From assembly GCA_965221205.1 (NCBI GenBank), contig OZ244870.1:1984001-2048000 (forward strand): a DNA stretch of 64,000 nt. The letters are read 5' to 3'. Positions 48,208 to 58,171 of the stretch are shown here, piece after piece. Both the position numbers and the translations under genes were made by a program. The stretch comes from CBDFMG01 sp965221205 [NCBI: bacterium] (GTDB lineage Bacteria > SM23-31). The notes under the pieces were generated by a model. That model worked only from the letters and a program-made list of their open reading frames with translations, did not search any database and had not been told where the DNA came from. Within the stretch, counting starts at the first letter, position 1; every line of letters begins with the position of its first letter.

Positions 48208-49370
48208 TGAATGTGTTTGGTCTTGAGGATATTTCACTTTACTATAGTATTGGAGGAGTATTCTTAATTGTTGTATTCCTGCTCATTGTTTTCCGCATTA
48301 AATTTAACCGTAATCGTACTCTCCATTCGAAAAAATCCAATGCATATGTGGATGCATTAAATGAACTTATTGCCGGAAATAACGATCGTGCAATGAATCT
48401 TTTGAAGGCCGCCGTAAGGTTTGATACAGACAATATTGACGCTTATATAAAACTTGGTATGCTTTACAGAATTCAGAATTCTTCTCAACAGGCTTTGAGA
48501 ATTCATAAAGAATTGACTATCCGGTCCGGACTTTCTGACAATCAGTTGATTGAGATCTACCGAAACATTATCAGTGATTATATTGAACTCAATCTATATA
48601 ATGATGCGCTTCGATACTGTGATAAGTTATTAGAACTTGATGTTAAGAATGCATGGGTGCTTGAAATTCAACCAACAATTTATGAATACAAGGAAGATTA
48701 TAAAAATGCATTTAAATATCTCCAATCGAATGCAATAAATTCTACCGAAATAAATCATAAGCTTGCGCTCTATAAAATTGCTTACGGATTGAACCTTGTC
48801 AGCAAGGGAAAGTATCACGATGCCCGAATAATTTTTAAAGAGGCAATAAAGCTCGACAGAGATTTTCCTGCTGCCTATCTCTATCTTGGTGATGCTTATG
48901 CACGGGAAAAGCGCCAAGAAGATGCATTAAAAGTCTGGAAAGAGTTTGCCGAAACAGTCCCGCAAAAATCGTATCTCGTTTTTGATTATATTAATGCTGC
49001 ATATTTTGATTCGGGAAACTATAGTGCAATGGAGGGATTTTATTCTTCCATAATAGAAAAAGATCCTGATAATTTTCTTTCTCTCATCCGGTTAGGTGAA
49101 TTACATTTCAAAAAAGGTGAGCGAGAAAAAGCTCTCGAGTTGACTGAACGTGGCTTGAAGATTAATCCGAATTCGACGGATGGTCTGAAAAATCTCATTA
49201 TGTATCTGAATAATTCTGAAGATATACAGGTTATTAAAGAAAAGGCATTGTCGCTTGCAGAAATGGTTACCGATTCAAAAACATATCTGTGCAAATATTG
49301 TCAATTTGCAACTACAGACATTTTGACACTATGCCCTTCCTGTGAGAAATGGGATGCCTTTGATTTTTAA
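48207..49370 (+). CDS. lapB: LapB/YciM-like TPR protein with C-terminal zinc ribbon
   Basis: A 387-residue protein. One N-terminal membrane segment at about residues 12-30 is followed by seven or more TPR-like helical repeats (such as GKYHDARIIFKEAIKLDRDF) and a rubredoxin-type metal site LCKYCQF plus LCPSCEKWDAF at the C-terminus. In proteobacteria LapB brings LpxC to the FtsH protease to limit LPS synthesis; the same architecture and the adjacent lapA suggest a similar role here. Both CxxC pairs are intact. Confidence 0.85.
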   Translation: MNVFGLEDISLYYSIGGVFLIVVFLLIVFRIKFNRNRTLHSKKSNAYVDALNELIAGNNDRAMNLLKAAVRFDTDNIDAYIKLGMLYRIQNSSQQALRIHKELTIRSGLSDNQLIEIYRNIISDYIELNLYNDALRYCDKLLELDVKNAWVLEIQPTIYEYKEDYKNAFKYLQSNAINSTEINHKLALYKIAYGLNLVSKGKYHDARIIFKEAIKLDRDFPAAYLYLGDAYAREKRQEDALKVWKEFAETVPQKSYLVFDYINAAYFDSGNYSAMEGFYSSIIEKDPDNFLSLIRLGELHFKKGEREKALELTERGLKINPNSTDGLKNLIMYLNNSEDIQVIKEKALSLAEMVTDSKTYLCKYCQFATTDILTLCPSCEKWDAFDF

Positions 49371-49422
49371 AGCGTACTTTTTGAGTATAAATGCCATATC
49401 CTTCTAACTGATTTTAAGAACA

Positions 49423-50145
49423 ATGGTGCACAAACTAGCAAATATTGCTCCGGTAATATTTTCATTTATTATTGCAACGTTTATAAGTACCAACCTCTTG
49501 GCACAAGATTTATACAGTGCGTTACAGGATTTCAACAATGGACGATTTGATGCTGTCCGAAATACTTTATCTGCATTAGAAAGTATCCATTATAATCAAC
49601 CGGAATACATTTTATTGAATGCCCTCTTAGAAGGAGACGGTGAGCAGGCGTTTACGCTGTACAGTTCAATGGATAATCTGTTACTCGATAATCCTTTAGT
49701 CGAAAAAGCTCTTTGGCGTATGTGCCAATATTACTATGCAAAAGGTTTGTATCAGACATTTGAAGAAAATGTCGACCGGTTTTTGACACTATTTCCTGAT
49801 TCGGAGTTACGTGAAACTGCATACCATATGCAAGAGCGGGTTGCAAAATCGTCAACAATGATGACTCAGGCAATTCCGGCAGAAGAAGAAAATCAAGAAC
49901 CGCAATTTACTCTTCAATTTGGTGCGTTTGGTAATGAAACCGGTGCGCGGACACGACTTGAATATCTTCGAAATCTTGGATTGACCTCATCGACAATTTA
50001 TCAACAGAATGTGGGTAACAGGATATTATATAAAATTTGGGTAGGTGAGTTTGTGTCACGCGGGGAAGCTGACAAAATGAGAGACGAGTACAGAGGCCGG
50101 TTCCGGATACCTGATATTTTTGTAGTTACCTTAGAATCGCAATAA
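49423..50145 (+). CDS. Exported TPR-like protein with C-terminal SPOR domain
   Basis: A 240-residue protein. A signal peptide at about residues 1-27 ends in NLLAQ. A helical segment resembling tetratricopeptide repeats (YSALQDFNNGRFDAVRNTL) occupies 28-145, and the SPOR domain about 160-240 (FTLQFGAFGNETGARTRLEY, IYQQNVGNRILYKIWVGEF). SPOR domains bind denuded glycan strands at division septa. It is likely a periplasmic division or septal wall protein. Confidence 0.85.
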   Translation: MVHKLANIAPVIFSFIIATFISTNLLAQDLYSALQDFNNGRFDAVRNTLSALESIHYNQPEYILLNALLEGDGEQAFTLYSSMDNLLLDNPLVEKALWRMCQYYYAKGLYQTFEENVDRFLTLFPDSELRETAYHMQERVAKSSTMMTQAIPAEEENQEPQFTLQFGAFGNETGARTRLEYLRNLGLTSSTIYQQNVGNRILYKIWVGEFVSRGEADKMRDEYRGRFRIPDIFVVTLESQ

Positions 50146-50284
50146 CTTTGTAAAATATGAAATGAATTTCCTCTGAATTGATTATTAGATGATGATTAAA
50201 CGTATAAAAGTAGTGATATGATTCTTGCTTTTGTCTTTATACGTGCATTCCGATCATTGCTCATCCAGATTTAATTAGATTTCC

Positions 50285-52921
50285 ATGAAAAAAACAACAC
50301 CGTTGATGGAGCAGTATCACTCTATCAAAAAGAAATATCCCGGCACTGTACTTTTTTTTCGCATGGGTGATTTTTTTGAAATGTTCTACGATGATGCTCA
50401 AATAGCCTCGGATGTATTAGGACTGACATTGACGTCCCGTGCCCATGGTAAAAGTGCAGATGTCCCCCTTGCAGGATTTCCCCATCATAGTATCGAGCCT
50501 TATTTATCAAAAATGGTCAAGGCGGGCTATAGAGTTGCTGTCTGTGAACAAGTAGAAGATCCGAAAAAAGCAAAGGGGATTGTCAAGCGGGAGGTTCTGG
50601 AAGTCTTTACTCCGGGAACTGCGACTTCCGACAGTGTTATCGAAGCCGGCTCAAACAACTACCTTGTTTCACTTGTTGCAGATGGTGATACCATTGGTAT
50701 GGCTGGTATTGATATATCAACAGGAGAATTTTTCCTGACAGAAGGGAATAAAAATCTTTTGCTTTCTCAGGTGGAAAATCTCAATCCGCAGGAAATTATC
50801 TATTCGGTTGAGCAGTCCGACCATATTAAAAATCTCATTACTTGGACAAATCAGCCACTGTTCACTACAGTTGAAGATTATTATTTTAGTTATGAATACT
50901 CGTATACAACATTGACAGAACATTTTAATACCGTATCATTGAAAGGGTTTGGCTGCGAAGAATTACATGCAGGTGTCTCTGCTGCAGGTGCCGCACTTAA
51001 GTATTTGCAATCAATTCGGGAAGGAAAACTCGGTCATGTATTAAAATTGTCTGTCCTGAGTCTCGAGCAGTATATGGTTCTCGACAATGCGACAAGGCGT
51101 AATCTTGAGATTATTGCGCCTATGCATGAAAACAACAGAGAAGGAAGTCTCTTATCGGTAATCGACAGCACCAGTACAAAAATGGGTGCGCGGCTTTTAA
51201 AATCGTGGATACTCCGTCCACTTTTAGACAAAAAATCAATTCAACAACGACATCAAGTAGTTGAGGAACTGTATGTCGAAATCAATCTCAGAGAGCAATT
51301 AAAAATTACCCTGAAAAAAATGAATGATCTTGAGCGGCTGACATCAAAAATAAATACGCAGCGAGCAAATGCACGAGACGTCAGAGGGTTGGTTCAAAGT
51401 CTGAGACTGATACCTGAAATTCGAGACTATTTGAAAGAGTGCAGTTCTAACTTATTAAAAATGTTCACAAAGGATCTGATTCCTCTTGATGATATTGCAG
51501 ACAGAATAGAGGAGGCACTTGTTGATGATCCCCCTGTATCTATTTCGGAGGGAAACATTATTCAAGACGGTTATGATGCTGATCTTGATGAACTCAGAAA
51601 AATTTCCCGCAGGGGAAAACAGTGGATACTCGATCTTCAGGAACAGGAAAGAAATGTCACAGGAATATCTTCTCTCCGAATCAATTACAATAAAGTATTC
51701 GGGTACTATATTGAGGTTACAAATCCTAATAAATCGAAAGTACCGGAACACTATATACGAAAACAGACACTTGTTAATGCCGAGCGCTTTATTACTCCGG
51801 AAATGAAAAGCCGTGAAGAACAAATCGTCACAGCTGAGGAAAAAATAGCACAGAAAGAATTTGACCTTTTTCATATGTTGCGCCATGCTATTGCTGAAAG
51901 AACACAGATTCTACAAGAGAATGCGGGAATTATTGCAAGTCTCGATGTGTTATGTGGTTTTGCACATGTTGCTCAGGAAAATGGATTCTGTAAGCCGAAA
52001 ATCAATGATAGTAATGATCTGGAACTGATTGAATCACGGCACCCGGTTGTGGAAAAACTGCTGCCTGCTGATGAAACGTTTATTCCGAATGACCACAGTT
52101 TTACGGTTTCACAGGATCAGATTCATATAATTACCGGGCCGAACATGGCCGGTAAGTCAACTTTTCTGCGTCAAGTTGGACTCTGTGTTCTTCTTGCCCA
52201 AATAGGCAGTTTTGTACCGGCTCGTAATGCTATTATTGGTATTGTTGACAGAATATTTACGAGAGTAGGAGCGCATGATGATGTCAGTAGAGGAGAAAGC
52301 ACATTTTTAGTAGAAATGACAGAATTGGCAAACATCTTGAACAATGCAACTCCAAAAAGCCTCCTTCTGCTTGATGAAATTGGTAGAGGAACCAGTACGT
52401 TTGATGGTCTTTCAATTGCCTGGTCTACTGTAGAATATCTGCATAATGAACAATCTGTTGCTGCGAAAACACTCTTTGCAACACATTATCATGAAATCAC
52501 AGCATTGTCGCATCATTTGCCCCGTATTGCGAATTATTATGTACAGGTAAAAGAGTGGAAAGATACGGTAGTCTTTCTGCGCAAGATTATTCATGGCAGT
52601 AGTGATCACAGTTATGGTATACATGTTGCACAAATGGCGGGCATACCCCAGGCAATAGTCGAAAGGGCACGCGATGTACTTGATAAATTAGAGACGATGA
52701 ATATAAACCCACTGAAAGGTGAATCAGACAAAGATTCAATCATTCAAAATCAATCGGACAACTTCCAGATTAATCTATTTGACATGGAAAACACAAAGAT
52801 ACAAAAGGTACTATTTGAAATCGACCCCGAATCACTCACTCCACGTGAAGCAATACAGATACTTTTTGATTTAAAGCAGATTCTTTTTGAGCATTCAAAA
52901 TCCCAATCTCATTCTTCCTGA
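50285..52921 (+). CDS. mutS: DNA mismatch repair protein MutS
   Basis: An 878-residue mismatch sensor. The mismatch-binding Phe-x-Glu is in FFRMGDFFEMFYDDA, Walker A is GPNMAGKST, and the later motifs STFLVEMTELANIL and LLLDEIGRGTSTFDG are all intact. Full length compared with the family (about 850). No frameshift. Its retention contrasts with the loss of lexA and dinB, so mismatch correction is kept while inducible mutagenic repair is lost. No mutL is in the window. The start has no strong ribosome-binding site. Confidence 0.97.
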   Translation: MKKTTPLMEQYHSIKKKYPGTVLFFRMGDFFEMFYDDAQIASDVLGLTLTSRAHGKSADVPLAGFPHHSIEPYLSKMVKAGYRVAVCEQVEDPKKAKGIVKREVLEVFTPGTATSDSVIEAGSNNYLVSLVADGDTIGMAGIDISTGEFFLTEGNKNLLLSQVENLNPQEIIYSVEQSDHIKNLITWTNQPLFTTVEDYYFSYEYSYTTLTEHFNTVSLKGFGCEELHAGVSAAGAALKYLQSIREGKLGHVLKLSVLSLEQYMVLDNATRRNLEIIAPMHENNREGSLLSVIDSTSTKMGARLLKSWILRPLLDKKSIQQRHQVVEELYVEINLREQLKITLKKMNDLERLTSKINTQRANARDVRGLVQSLRLIPEIRDYLKECSSNLLKMFTKDLIPLDDIADRIEEALVDDPPVSISEGNIIQDGYDADLDELRKISRRGKQWILDLQEQERNVTGISSLRINYNKVFGYYIEVTNPNKSKVPEHYIRKQTLVNAERFITPEMKSREEQIVTAEEKIAQKEFDLFHMLRHAIAERTQILQENAGIIASLDVLCGFAHVAQENGFCKPKINDSNDLELIESRHPVVEKLLPADETFIPNDHSFTVSQDQIHIITGPNMAGKSTFLRQVGLCVLLAQIGSFVPARNAIIGIVDRIFTRVGAHDDVSRGESTFLVEMTELANILNNATPKSLLLLDEIGRGTSTFDGLSIAWSTVEYLHNEQSVAAKTLFATHYHEITALSHHLPRIANYYVQVKEWKDTVVFLRKIIHGSSDHSYGIHVAQMAGIPQAIVERARDVLDKLETMNINPLKGESDKDSIIQNQSDNFQINLFDMENTKIQKVLFEIDPESLTPREAIQILFDLKQILFEHSKSQSHSS

Positions 52922-53176
52922 TCATTGTACATTGAGAAAGTATTGGCTGTTTTAATACACTCAGTGGGAAATAATTGCCTTATTTTGTGCAATCATCTCT
53001 GAGCACATTGAATATATAACGTAATTTTACGCTTGTTTTTTTCATGGGACAGTACTTGCATAACATTTTTTGTTTATTAAAATCTCATCATTTATAAAAG
53101 GATGAGTCGATATTTAAACAGTAGTACTCAAAAATCATAACTGACTGACAATTAATAACATAGAGCTAATAAACGT

Positions 53177-53665
53177 ATGGAATCCCTTGAAAAAAATGTC
53201 CGCGAATTATCGGAAATTATTGAAAAGGAATTTGCAAAGTATAAAGCTGTTTTTGAGCTTGTAAAAAAGCAAAAAGGTATTCTGGTAAATGCGGATTTGG
53301 TGGGACTTGATGCAAATATCCGGGAGCAGCAAACGATATTGAACTCAATAAACAAACTTGAAGAAAAGCGATTCCAAAAACTTGAGATTATCGGGATTTA
53401 TCTTGGTGTAGTTCCGGAGCAGTTGAAATTAACTTCTATTATCCAAAATGCTCCTAAAGAATTATCAGGACCTCTCGGAGAATTGGAACGAAAATTCAAA
53501 TCAGTAATTCAGGAAATTTTAAACATTAACAAGTCTCTTCAGTTCATTGACAAAAACATTCAGGTGTTTTATGGTGCAATGGAAGAAAAAGGTGTCTATG
53601 TGTCTCCGAATTCAAGGGCAAAAACAGCTCCCAAAAACATCAATCTGTTAGATAGAAAAGTTTAA
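53177..53665 (+). CDS. flgN: FlgN-like flagellar chaperone
   Basis: A 162-residue mostly helical protein with the FlgN pattern of long amphipathic helices (LSEIIEKEFAKYKAVFELVK, DLVGLDANIREQQTILNSI). FlgN keeps the hook-junction proteins FlgK and FlgL soluble before export. Its position directly before flgK supports the call. It is intact, even though its clients are damaged. Confidence 0.75.
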   Translation: MESLEKNVRELSEIIEKEFAKYKAVFELVKKQKGILVNADLVGLDANIREQQTILNSINKLEEKRFQKLEIIGIYLGVVPEQLKLTSIIQNAPKELSGPLGELERKFKSVIQEILNINKSLQFIDKNIQVFYGAMEEKGVYVSPNSRAKTAPKNINLLDRKV

Positions 53666-53682
53666 GGTGTAGGTAGGCTGAT

Positions 53683-54844
53683 ATGAGTGGTTTTGGTATA
53701 AGGGCAGCGTTCGATATTGGACGCAAAGCACTCCGAGTTCAACTCGCCGGGCTAAATGTTACCGATAATAGCATTTCGAATGTTAATACTCCAGGATACA
53801 GCCGGCAGGAAGTTAATCTCGCTACAGATGTACCTTTTAGTATCGCCGGAAGGAGTTTTCGGTACAGGTGTCCGGGTAGAAGGTGTCAGAGGGACAGCCT
53901 CATTGACCGCCAATTACGTAATGAACTCCATACGAAGGGGAGAAATACGGCGTTAGAGCGAATTCTCAATCTCAGATTGAAGTCACGGTTAATGAACCTT
54001 CTGAATTTGGGCTTCGGGCATTAATGTCACGGTATTTTGACAATTGGTACAGCGTGAGTCGGCAAAACTTGTCGTTTATTATAGAATCGATAAACAACTT
54101 AGAGTCTTAAGCGATAATATCGATTTTGAACTCAAGCGTGCCGTTGATGACGTAAACAGATTGTCATCGCAAATTGCGGCTCTCAATGGACAGATTCTTT
54201 CAACAGAGGGGGTTTCAATTGGAACATCAAATGAATTGCGAGACCAGCGAGACAGGGCACTTGATGAATTGTCCGAACTTATGGATGTTTTTGCATTAGA
54301 AAAACCGAATGGCGTAATCAACGTATCCGGTTCGGAACGCTCACTTGTAACATCAAATTTTCCCGCAGTACTCGAAGTGATCGTTCAAAACAATAATGGA
54401 AATTTTGTTTCTGACATATTTGATGCAAACACTGGTGAACAGTTTAAAGTTAGAGACGGTAATATTGCCGCACTTGTTGAAGCACGAAATGAAGTCATAC
54501 CGAAATTCAGGGGACTTTTTGACGAACTCGCGAAAAATCTTATTGACTCAGCAAACAACATTCACAAAATTGGTGTTGGGCTAAAAGGTACCAATTCAGC
54601 AGTGCCGAAAAACAATTTGTTTTTCACCGGCAATAGTTCGGTTAATATTGAACTGGCTCAAGCAATTGTTGACGATGTCAATAATATTGCCGCGGCACGA
54701 AGAGTGGATACTGTATTGCCTAGCGGAGAGGTACTGAGGACAGGCTCACCCGGTGATAACACCATTGCAATAAAAATTGCAGACCTAAAGCAGAAACTTA
54801 TACTCAGTGATGGTACAGAGTCTCTTATTGATTTTTTCAATACA
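53683..54844 (+). pseudogene. flgK: FlgK hook-filament junction protein, frameshifted and C-terminally deleted
   Basis: ATG at 53683 starts a typical FlgK N-terminus (LAGLNVTDNSISNVNTPGYS). The frame changes near 53862 (FGTGVRVEGVRGTAS), back near 53895 (SLIDRQLRNEL) and again near 53970 (IEVTVNEPSEFGLRALMSRY). From about 54062 a long frame continues with LSSQIAALNGQIL, FDANTGEQFKVRDGNIAAL and NNLFFTGNSSVNIELAQAI. Around 54842 it passes without a stop into FlgL. The whole FlgK C-terminal D0/D1 region, needed for assembly, is missing. Confidence 0.85.
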
Positions 54845-55735
54845 ATAACCGAGAACTTTAATAAAAGCAGAGAACGTCTGACCGATCTACAGGAGCAGCT
54901 TTCTACTGGAAAAAGACTCAGTAGACCTTCAGATGATCTAGGATCGATGGCAAACGCCATGAGATTACGGACAATATTGGAAAGTAATATTCAATTTCAG
55001 AACAATATCGGTGATGGATTAACCCAACTCACAGCGCAAGAAGAAGCACTGAATCAAATATATGATATTCTAGTTGGAGTAAAAGAAATAGCAATAGAAG
55101 GTGCTTCGGATTCTATTACAATCCGGGATAGTCTGGCTCAGCAGCTCGATCTAATGTTAGACAATTTAGCGGAAATAGCAAATTCAAAGTTTAATAACAA
55201 ATATTTATTCGGGGGTACGGAAACACAAAGTGCACCTTTTGCATTGAATCAGAACGTAATTAATGGATTGTCGAGTGAACCAGTATCCAGTTATCGCGGA
55301 AATAACGGCAAAATTAACAGGCAGATTAATGATCAGACAACGGTGGAAGTAAACTTGACTGGGAAAGAGATTTTTGACCAGCCTACTTCCGGAGTAGAGG
55401 ATATCTTCCAATTGATCTTCGATCTCAAAGGGTTCCTTGAAACCGACGATACCAGCGGAATCAATGGGAAAATTGAAAATGTAAATGGCGCCATCGAACA
55501 AACACTGCAAAATTTTTTGAAAATCGGTACAAGAAAACAGTTAATCACATTTAATGATGACCGGTACATCTCACAGAATATTCAAGTCCAATCAGCACTC
55601 TCTTCTTTGGAAGATACCGATTTCGGCGAGGCATTTATTGCTTTTAAAGCAGAGGAAAATGCGCTCAACTCGGCCCTCAGCGCTGGTGCTCGTGTTGTCT
55701 CTCCAAGTCTAATCGATTTTCTCGGAGTGGGATAA
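54845..55735 (+). pseudogene. flgL: FlgL hook-filament junction protein, lacking its start and fused to the FlgK remnant
   Basis: About 296 residues from ITENFNKSRERLTDLQEQLS onward match FlgL/flagellin: RLSRPSDDLGSMANAMRLR, LFGGTETQSAPFAL, and the C-terminal coiled segment FGEAFIAFKAEENALNSALS. Only the first few residues, including the start codon, are lost. It is in frame with the FlgK remnant, so any product would be a FlgK-FlgL hybrid initiated somewhere inside flgK. FlgL caps the hook and nucleates the filament; a functional junction is unlikely. Confidence 0.82.
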
Positions 55736-55811
55736 TCGTCGACCTCTAAAGTATAATCATTAAAATGCATTTTTTCTTACTATCAGACAGAATTCTTTAT
55801 ATCTTTTTGTT

Positions 55812-56252
55812 ATGGAAAAGTACATTACAATTGAAAATCCTCAGTTGGGATCAATTAAAGTTGAGACGGATAAGATAACGACTTTTCATGAAGGTTTAAT
55901 TGGTTTTGAAAATTTAAAGCGATTTGTTATCATCGATTTAGAGGAATATGAACCGTTTCAATGGCTTCTGAGTATCGATGACTCTGACATATCGTTTCCA
56001 ATTATCAGTCCAATACTGGTTATTGATGAATATTCTCCGGCTATCTCAAAAGCCAAAGCATATAATTTAGGTGAATTTCAGGATCAGGACCTTTTGCTTT
56101 ATGTTATTGTTACGATCCGGCCTGAATTAAAGAGGGTAACTGCTAATCTAAAAGGTCCGCTGATTGTTAATAATATTAAGCAGGCACTGGGACAGCAGAT
56201 TGTACTTGATGATGACAGATATTCTACGAATCACGAATTTATGAAGGATTAA
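55812..56252 (+). CDS. fliW: Flagellar assembly factor FliW
   Basis: A 146-residue protein that binds and inhibits CsrA and is released by flagellin. Family pieces are [38 protein letters not shown] and the C-terminal [20 protein letters not shown]. It is intact and lies 17 bases before csrA, the standard pair. With the filament junction genes broken, the FliW-flagellin arm of this switch may no longer work. Confidence 0.93.
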   Translation: MEKYITIENPQLGSIKVETDKITTFHEGLIGFENLKRFVIIDLEEYEPFQWLLSIDDSDISFPIISPILVIDEYSPAISKAKAYNLGEFQDQDLLLYVIVTIRPELKRVTANLKGPLIVNNIKQALGQQIVLDDDRYSTNHEFMKD

Positions 56253-56269
56253 AAACCAAGGAAAGGTTT

Positions 56270-56509
56270 ATGTTAGTTCTCACCAGAAGAATAGGCGAAA
56301 GCATCAATATCGGTAACGATATAAAAATCACTATTATTAATCTTGAGAGTGAACAGGTGCGCCTCGGTATTGAAGCGTCGAGAGATGTAATTATTCACCG
56401 CGAAGAGATATATAATAAGGTAATTGAAGAAAACAAACAAGCCGCAAAAACATCAAATCTCGATCTTAAATCCATAGCAAGCGACTGGAAGAAAAAGAAA
56501 AAGGGATAG
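56270..56509 (+). CDS. csrA: Carbon storage regulator CsrA
   Basis: A 79-residue dimeric RNA-binding translational regulator. The canonical [20 protein letters not shown] start and the RNA-contact region [19 protein letters not shown] are intact. AAGGAAAGG lies upstream of the ATG. The lysine-rich C-terminal extension (WKKKKKG) is partly encoded by the base-paired region of the terminator that overlaps its stop codon. Confidence 0.95.
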   Translation: MLVLTRRIGESINIGNDIKITIINLESEQVRLGIEASRDVIIHREEIYNKVIEENKQAAKTSNLDLKSIASDWKKKKKG

Positions 56510-56530
56510 TATAACACTAACCCTTTTTTA
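56498..56530. terminator. Terminator overlapping the csrA stop codon
   Basis: AAAAAGGG, a TAGT/ACTA inner stem with a 5-base loop, and CCCTTTTTT form a hairpin with A-run and T-run flanks. It starts inside the last csrA codons (stop at 56507-56509). It can end transcription from csrA and from the convergent aminotransferase gene. Confidence 0.75.
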
Positions 56531-56563
56531 AAGAGCTCCCGATTGTAACCACATTTTTCCTTT

Positions 56564-57823
56564 TTACAGCAATACCTTTTCAAATATTGACATAGCATAA
56601 TCAATTTCATCTTTTGTACAAATAAGCGGTGGAGAAAACCGTATAACCCATTTGTGTGTGTCCTTCACAATCAATTTTTCCTTAACAAGTTCATTTGAAA
56701 AATCGTAACCGCTTTTTTCTCCATGTTCTAACTCAATGCCAATCATCAATCCAAGGCCTCGTACTTCTTTGATGTGTGGAGATTTCTTTGCAAGTTCCTG
56801 TAGCCGGGAAAGGGCATAAGCACCTAATTCGGCAGACTGTTCATGTAGTTTACTCCGAAGTATTTCAACGACCGAGGCGATTGCGGTCATCATTGATAAC
56901 GGAGAACCGCCAAAAGTTGATCCGTGCGATCCGGGTACAAATGTTTTCATCACCTTTTCGTCAGCAAGTATGCCGGATACTGGCATGAATCCTCCGGATA
57001 GCGATTTTCCGAGGCATAGAATGTCGGGGCGAACACCTGTATGTTCCCACGCAAACATCTTGCCGGTACGTCCCCAACCAGTCTGAATTTCATCATAAAT
57101 TAGTAAGGTATCAGTTTCGTCACATAATTGACGAAGAATAGTCAGGAATTCCTTATCAGGGATATTAATTCCACCCTCACCTTGAACAGGTTCGATAAGG
57201 ACGGCGGCAGTATTTTTTTTAATAATCGATTTAACCGCATCTATATCATTAAACTTTACCTTGACAAAGCCTTTTGGGAATGGTCCGAAACCATACGTAG
57301 ATACATCATCTTCCAAAAATTGTGTAAATGTTATCGATCTTCCATGAAAACATCCGGAAAAAATAATAATCTCCGTATTTATATAGCCTTTATGGCGATG
57401 GTATGAACGAGCAAGTTTTACAGCAGATTCCGGGGCTTCGACACCACCATTTGAAGGTAGAAACACTTCATATCCAGTCAGCTCTTTGAGAAGCTTTCCG
57501 GCTACAGCTAGTGGTTTAGATGCGAGAAATCTTCCGAGTACTGTTGGGGACTTTCTATTTAAATAGGAAATAATGACCTTGCGTACAAAATCATTATTAT
57601 GACCTAAATTAGCTGCAGAGTAGGCTGAAATACCGTCAAAATATTTCCTACCATCATCAGTATAGAGCCAGGGCCCCTCGGAATCGACAAGCACAAAACT
57701 ATTAAAAGAATCATAATTTCTGGCAATTGTCTCATTAATATCTGCAATAGTCTCATTGTCCGATTTTTGACACACGAAATCAACCAATTCATCCGCAGTA
57801 AGGTTCGTAAGAATATCAATCAT
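56564..57823 (-). CDS. rocD: Class III aminotransferase, ornithine aminotransferase-like
   Basis: A PLP-dependent class III aminotransferase of about 419 residues. The ornithine-oxo-acid transaminase pattern is seen in SNGGVEAPESAVKLARSY, FGPFPKGFVKVKFND, VEPVQGEGGINIPD (read here as IEPVQGEGG), DEIQTGWGRTGKM and the PLP lysine in LCLGKSLSGGFMPVSG. It would convert ornithine and 2-oxoglutarate to glutamate semialdehyde and glutamate. ATG at 57823 (AAAGGA upstream) is preferred to GTG at 57865. Other class III omega-transaminases remain possible. Confidence 0.8.
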   Translation of the reverse strand: MIDILTNLTADELVDFVCQKSDNETIADINETIARNYDSFNSFVLVDSEGPWLYTDDGRKYFDGISAYSAANLGHNNDFVRKVIISYLNRKSPTVLGRFLASKPLAVAGKLLKELTGYEVFLPSNGGVEAPESAVKLARSYHRHKGYINTEIIIFSGCFHGRSITFTQFLEDDVSTYGFGPFPKGFVKVKFNDIDAVKSIIKKNTAAVLIEPVQGEGGINIPDKEFLTILRQLCDETDTLLIYDEIQTGWGRTGKMFAWEHTGVRPDILCLGKSLSGGFMPVSGILADEKVMKTFVPGSHGSTFGGSPLSMMTAIASVVEILRSKLHEQSAELGAYALSRLQELAKKSPHIKEVRGLGLMIGIELEHGEKSGYDFSNELVKEKLIVKDTHKWVIRFSPPLICTKDEIDYAMSIFEKVLL

Positions 57824-58171
57824 AGCAGGTATTTCCTTTATTAACAATTCATAATACTTATACACAGTAACTTCTCATAAATAATCAGTCAAATATACAC
57901 ATTAAAAGTAAACAAATCCATAAAATTTGCACTCATAACTATATATGTTCATAAGTGGATTTACCCTTAAAAATATATGGAATAATTCAAAATATATTGG
58001 TATACTGTTCCATAGAAATATTACGTAATATTTCGACACATACTGCTTTAAGAGGCGACTCTTTTTTATGTAAAATCTTCCTCAGTGCATACGTTCAGAC
58101 TTGGCATTAAGTATACGTCAAAACGAAACATCTAAAATATTATTCATCACTAATTTATTGAGGAGAGCATC
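57824..58171. other. Divergent intergenic region between rocD-like gene and gapA
   Basis: About 350 bases, very AT-rich, with no gene. It should hold promoters for both genes. It contains the palindrome at 58016-58033 and a short hairpin AAGAG-GCGA-CTCTT at about 58052-58065 followed by T-runs. The latter has a GNRA-type loop and could be an attenuator or a small-RNA terminator upstream of gapA. Confidence 0.45.
58016..58033. promoter_or_regulatory. 18-base perfect palindrome upstream of gapA
   Basis: AAATATTAC is followed directly by its reverse complement GTAATATTT. It lies 139 bases upstream of the gapA start, in the region expected to contain promoters of gapA and the divergent aminotransferase. 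This looks like a homodimer operator, but the regulator is unknown. Confidence 0.4.
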
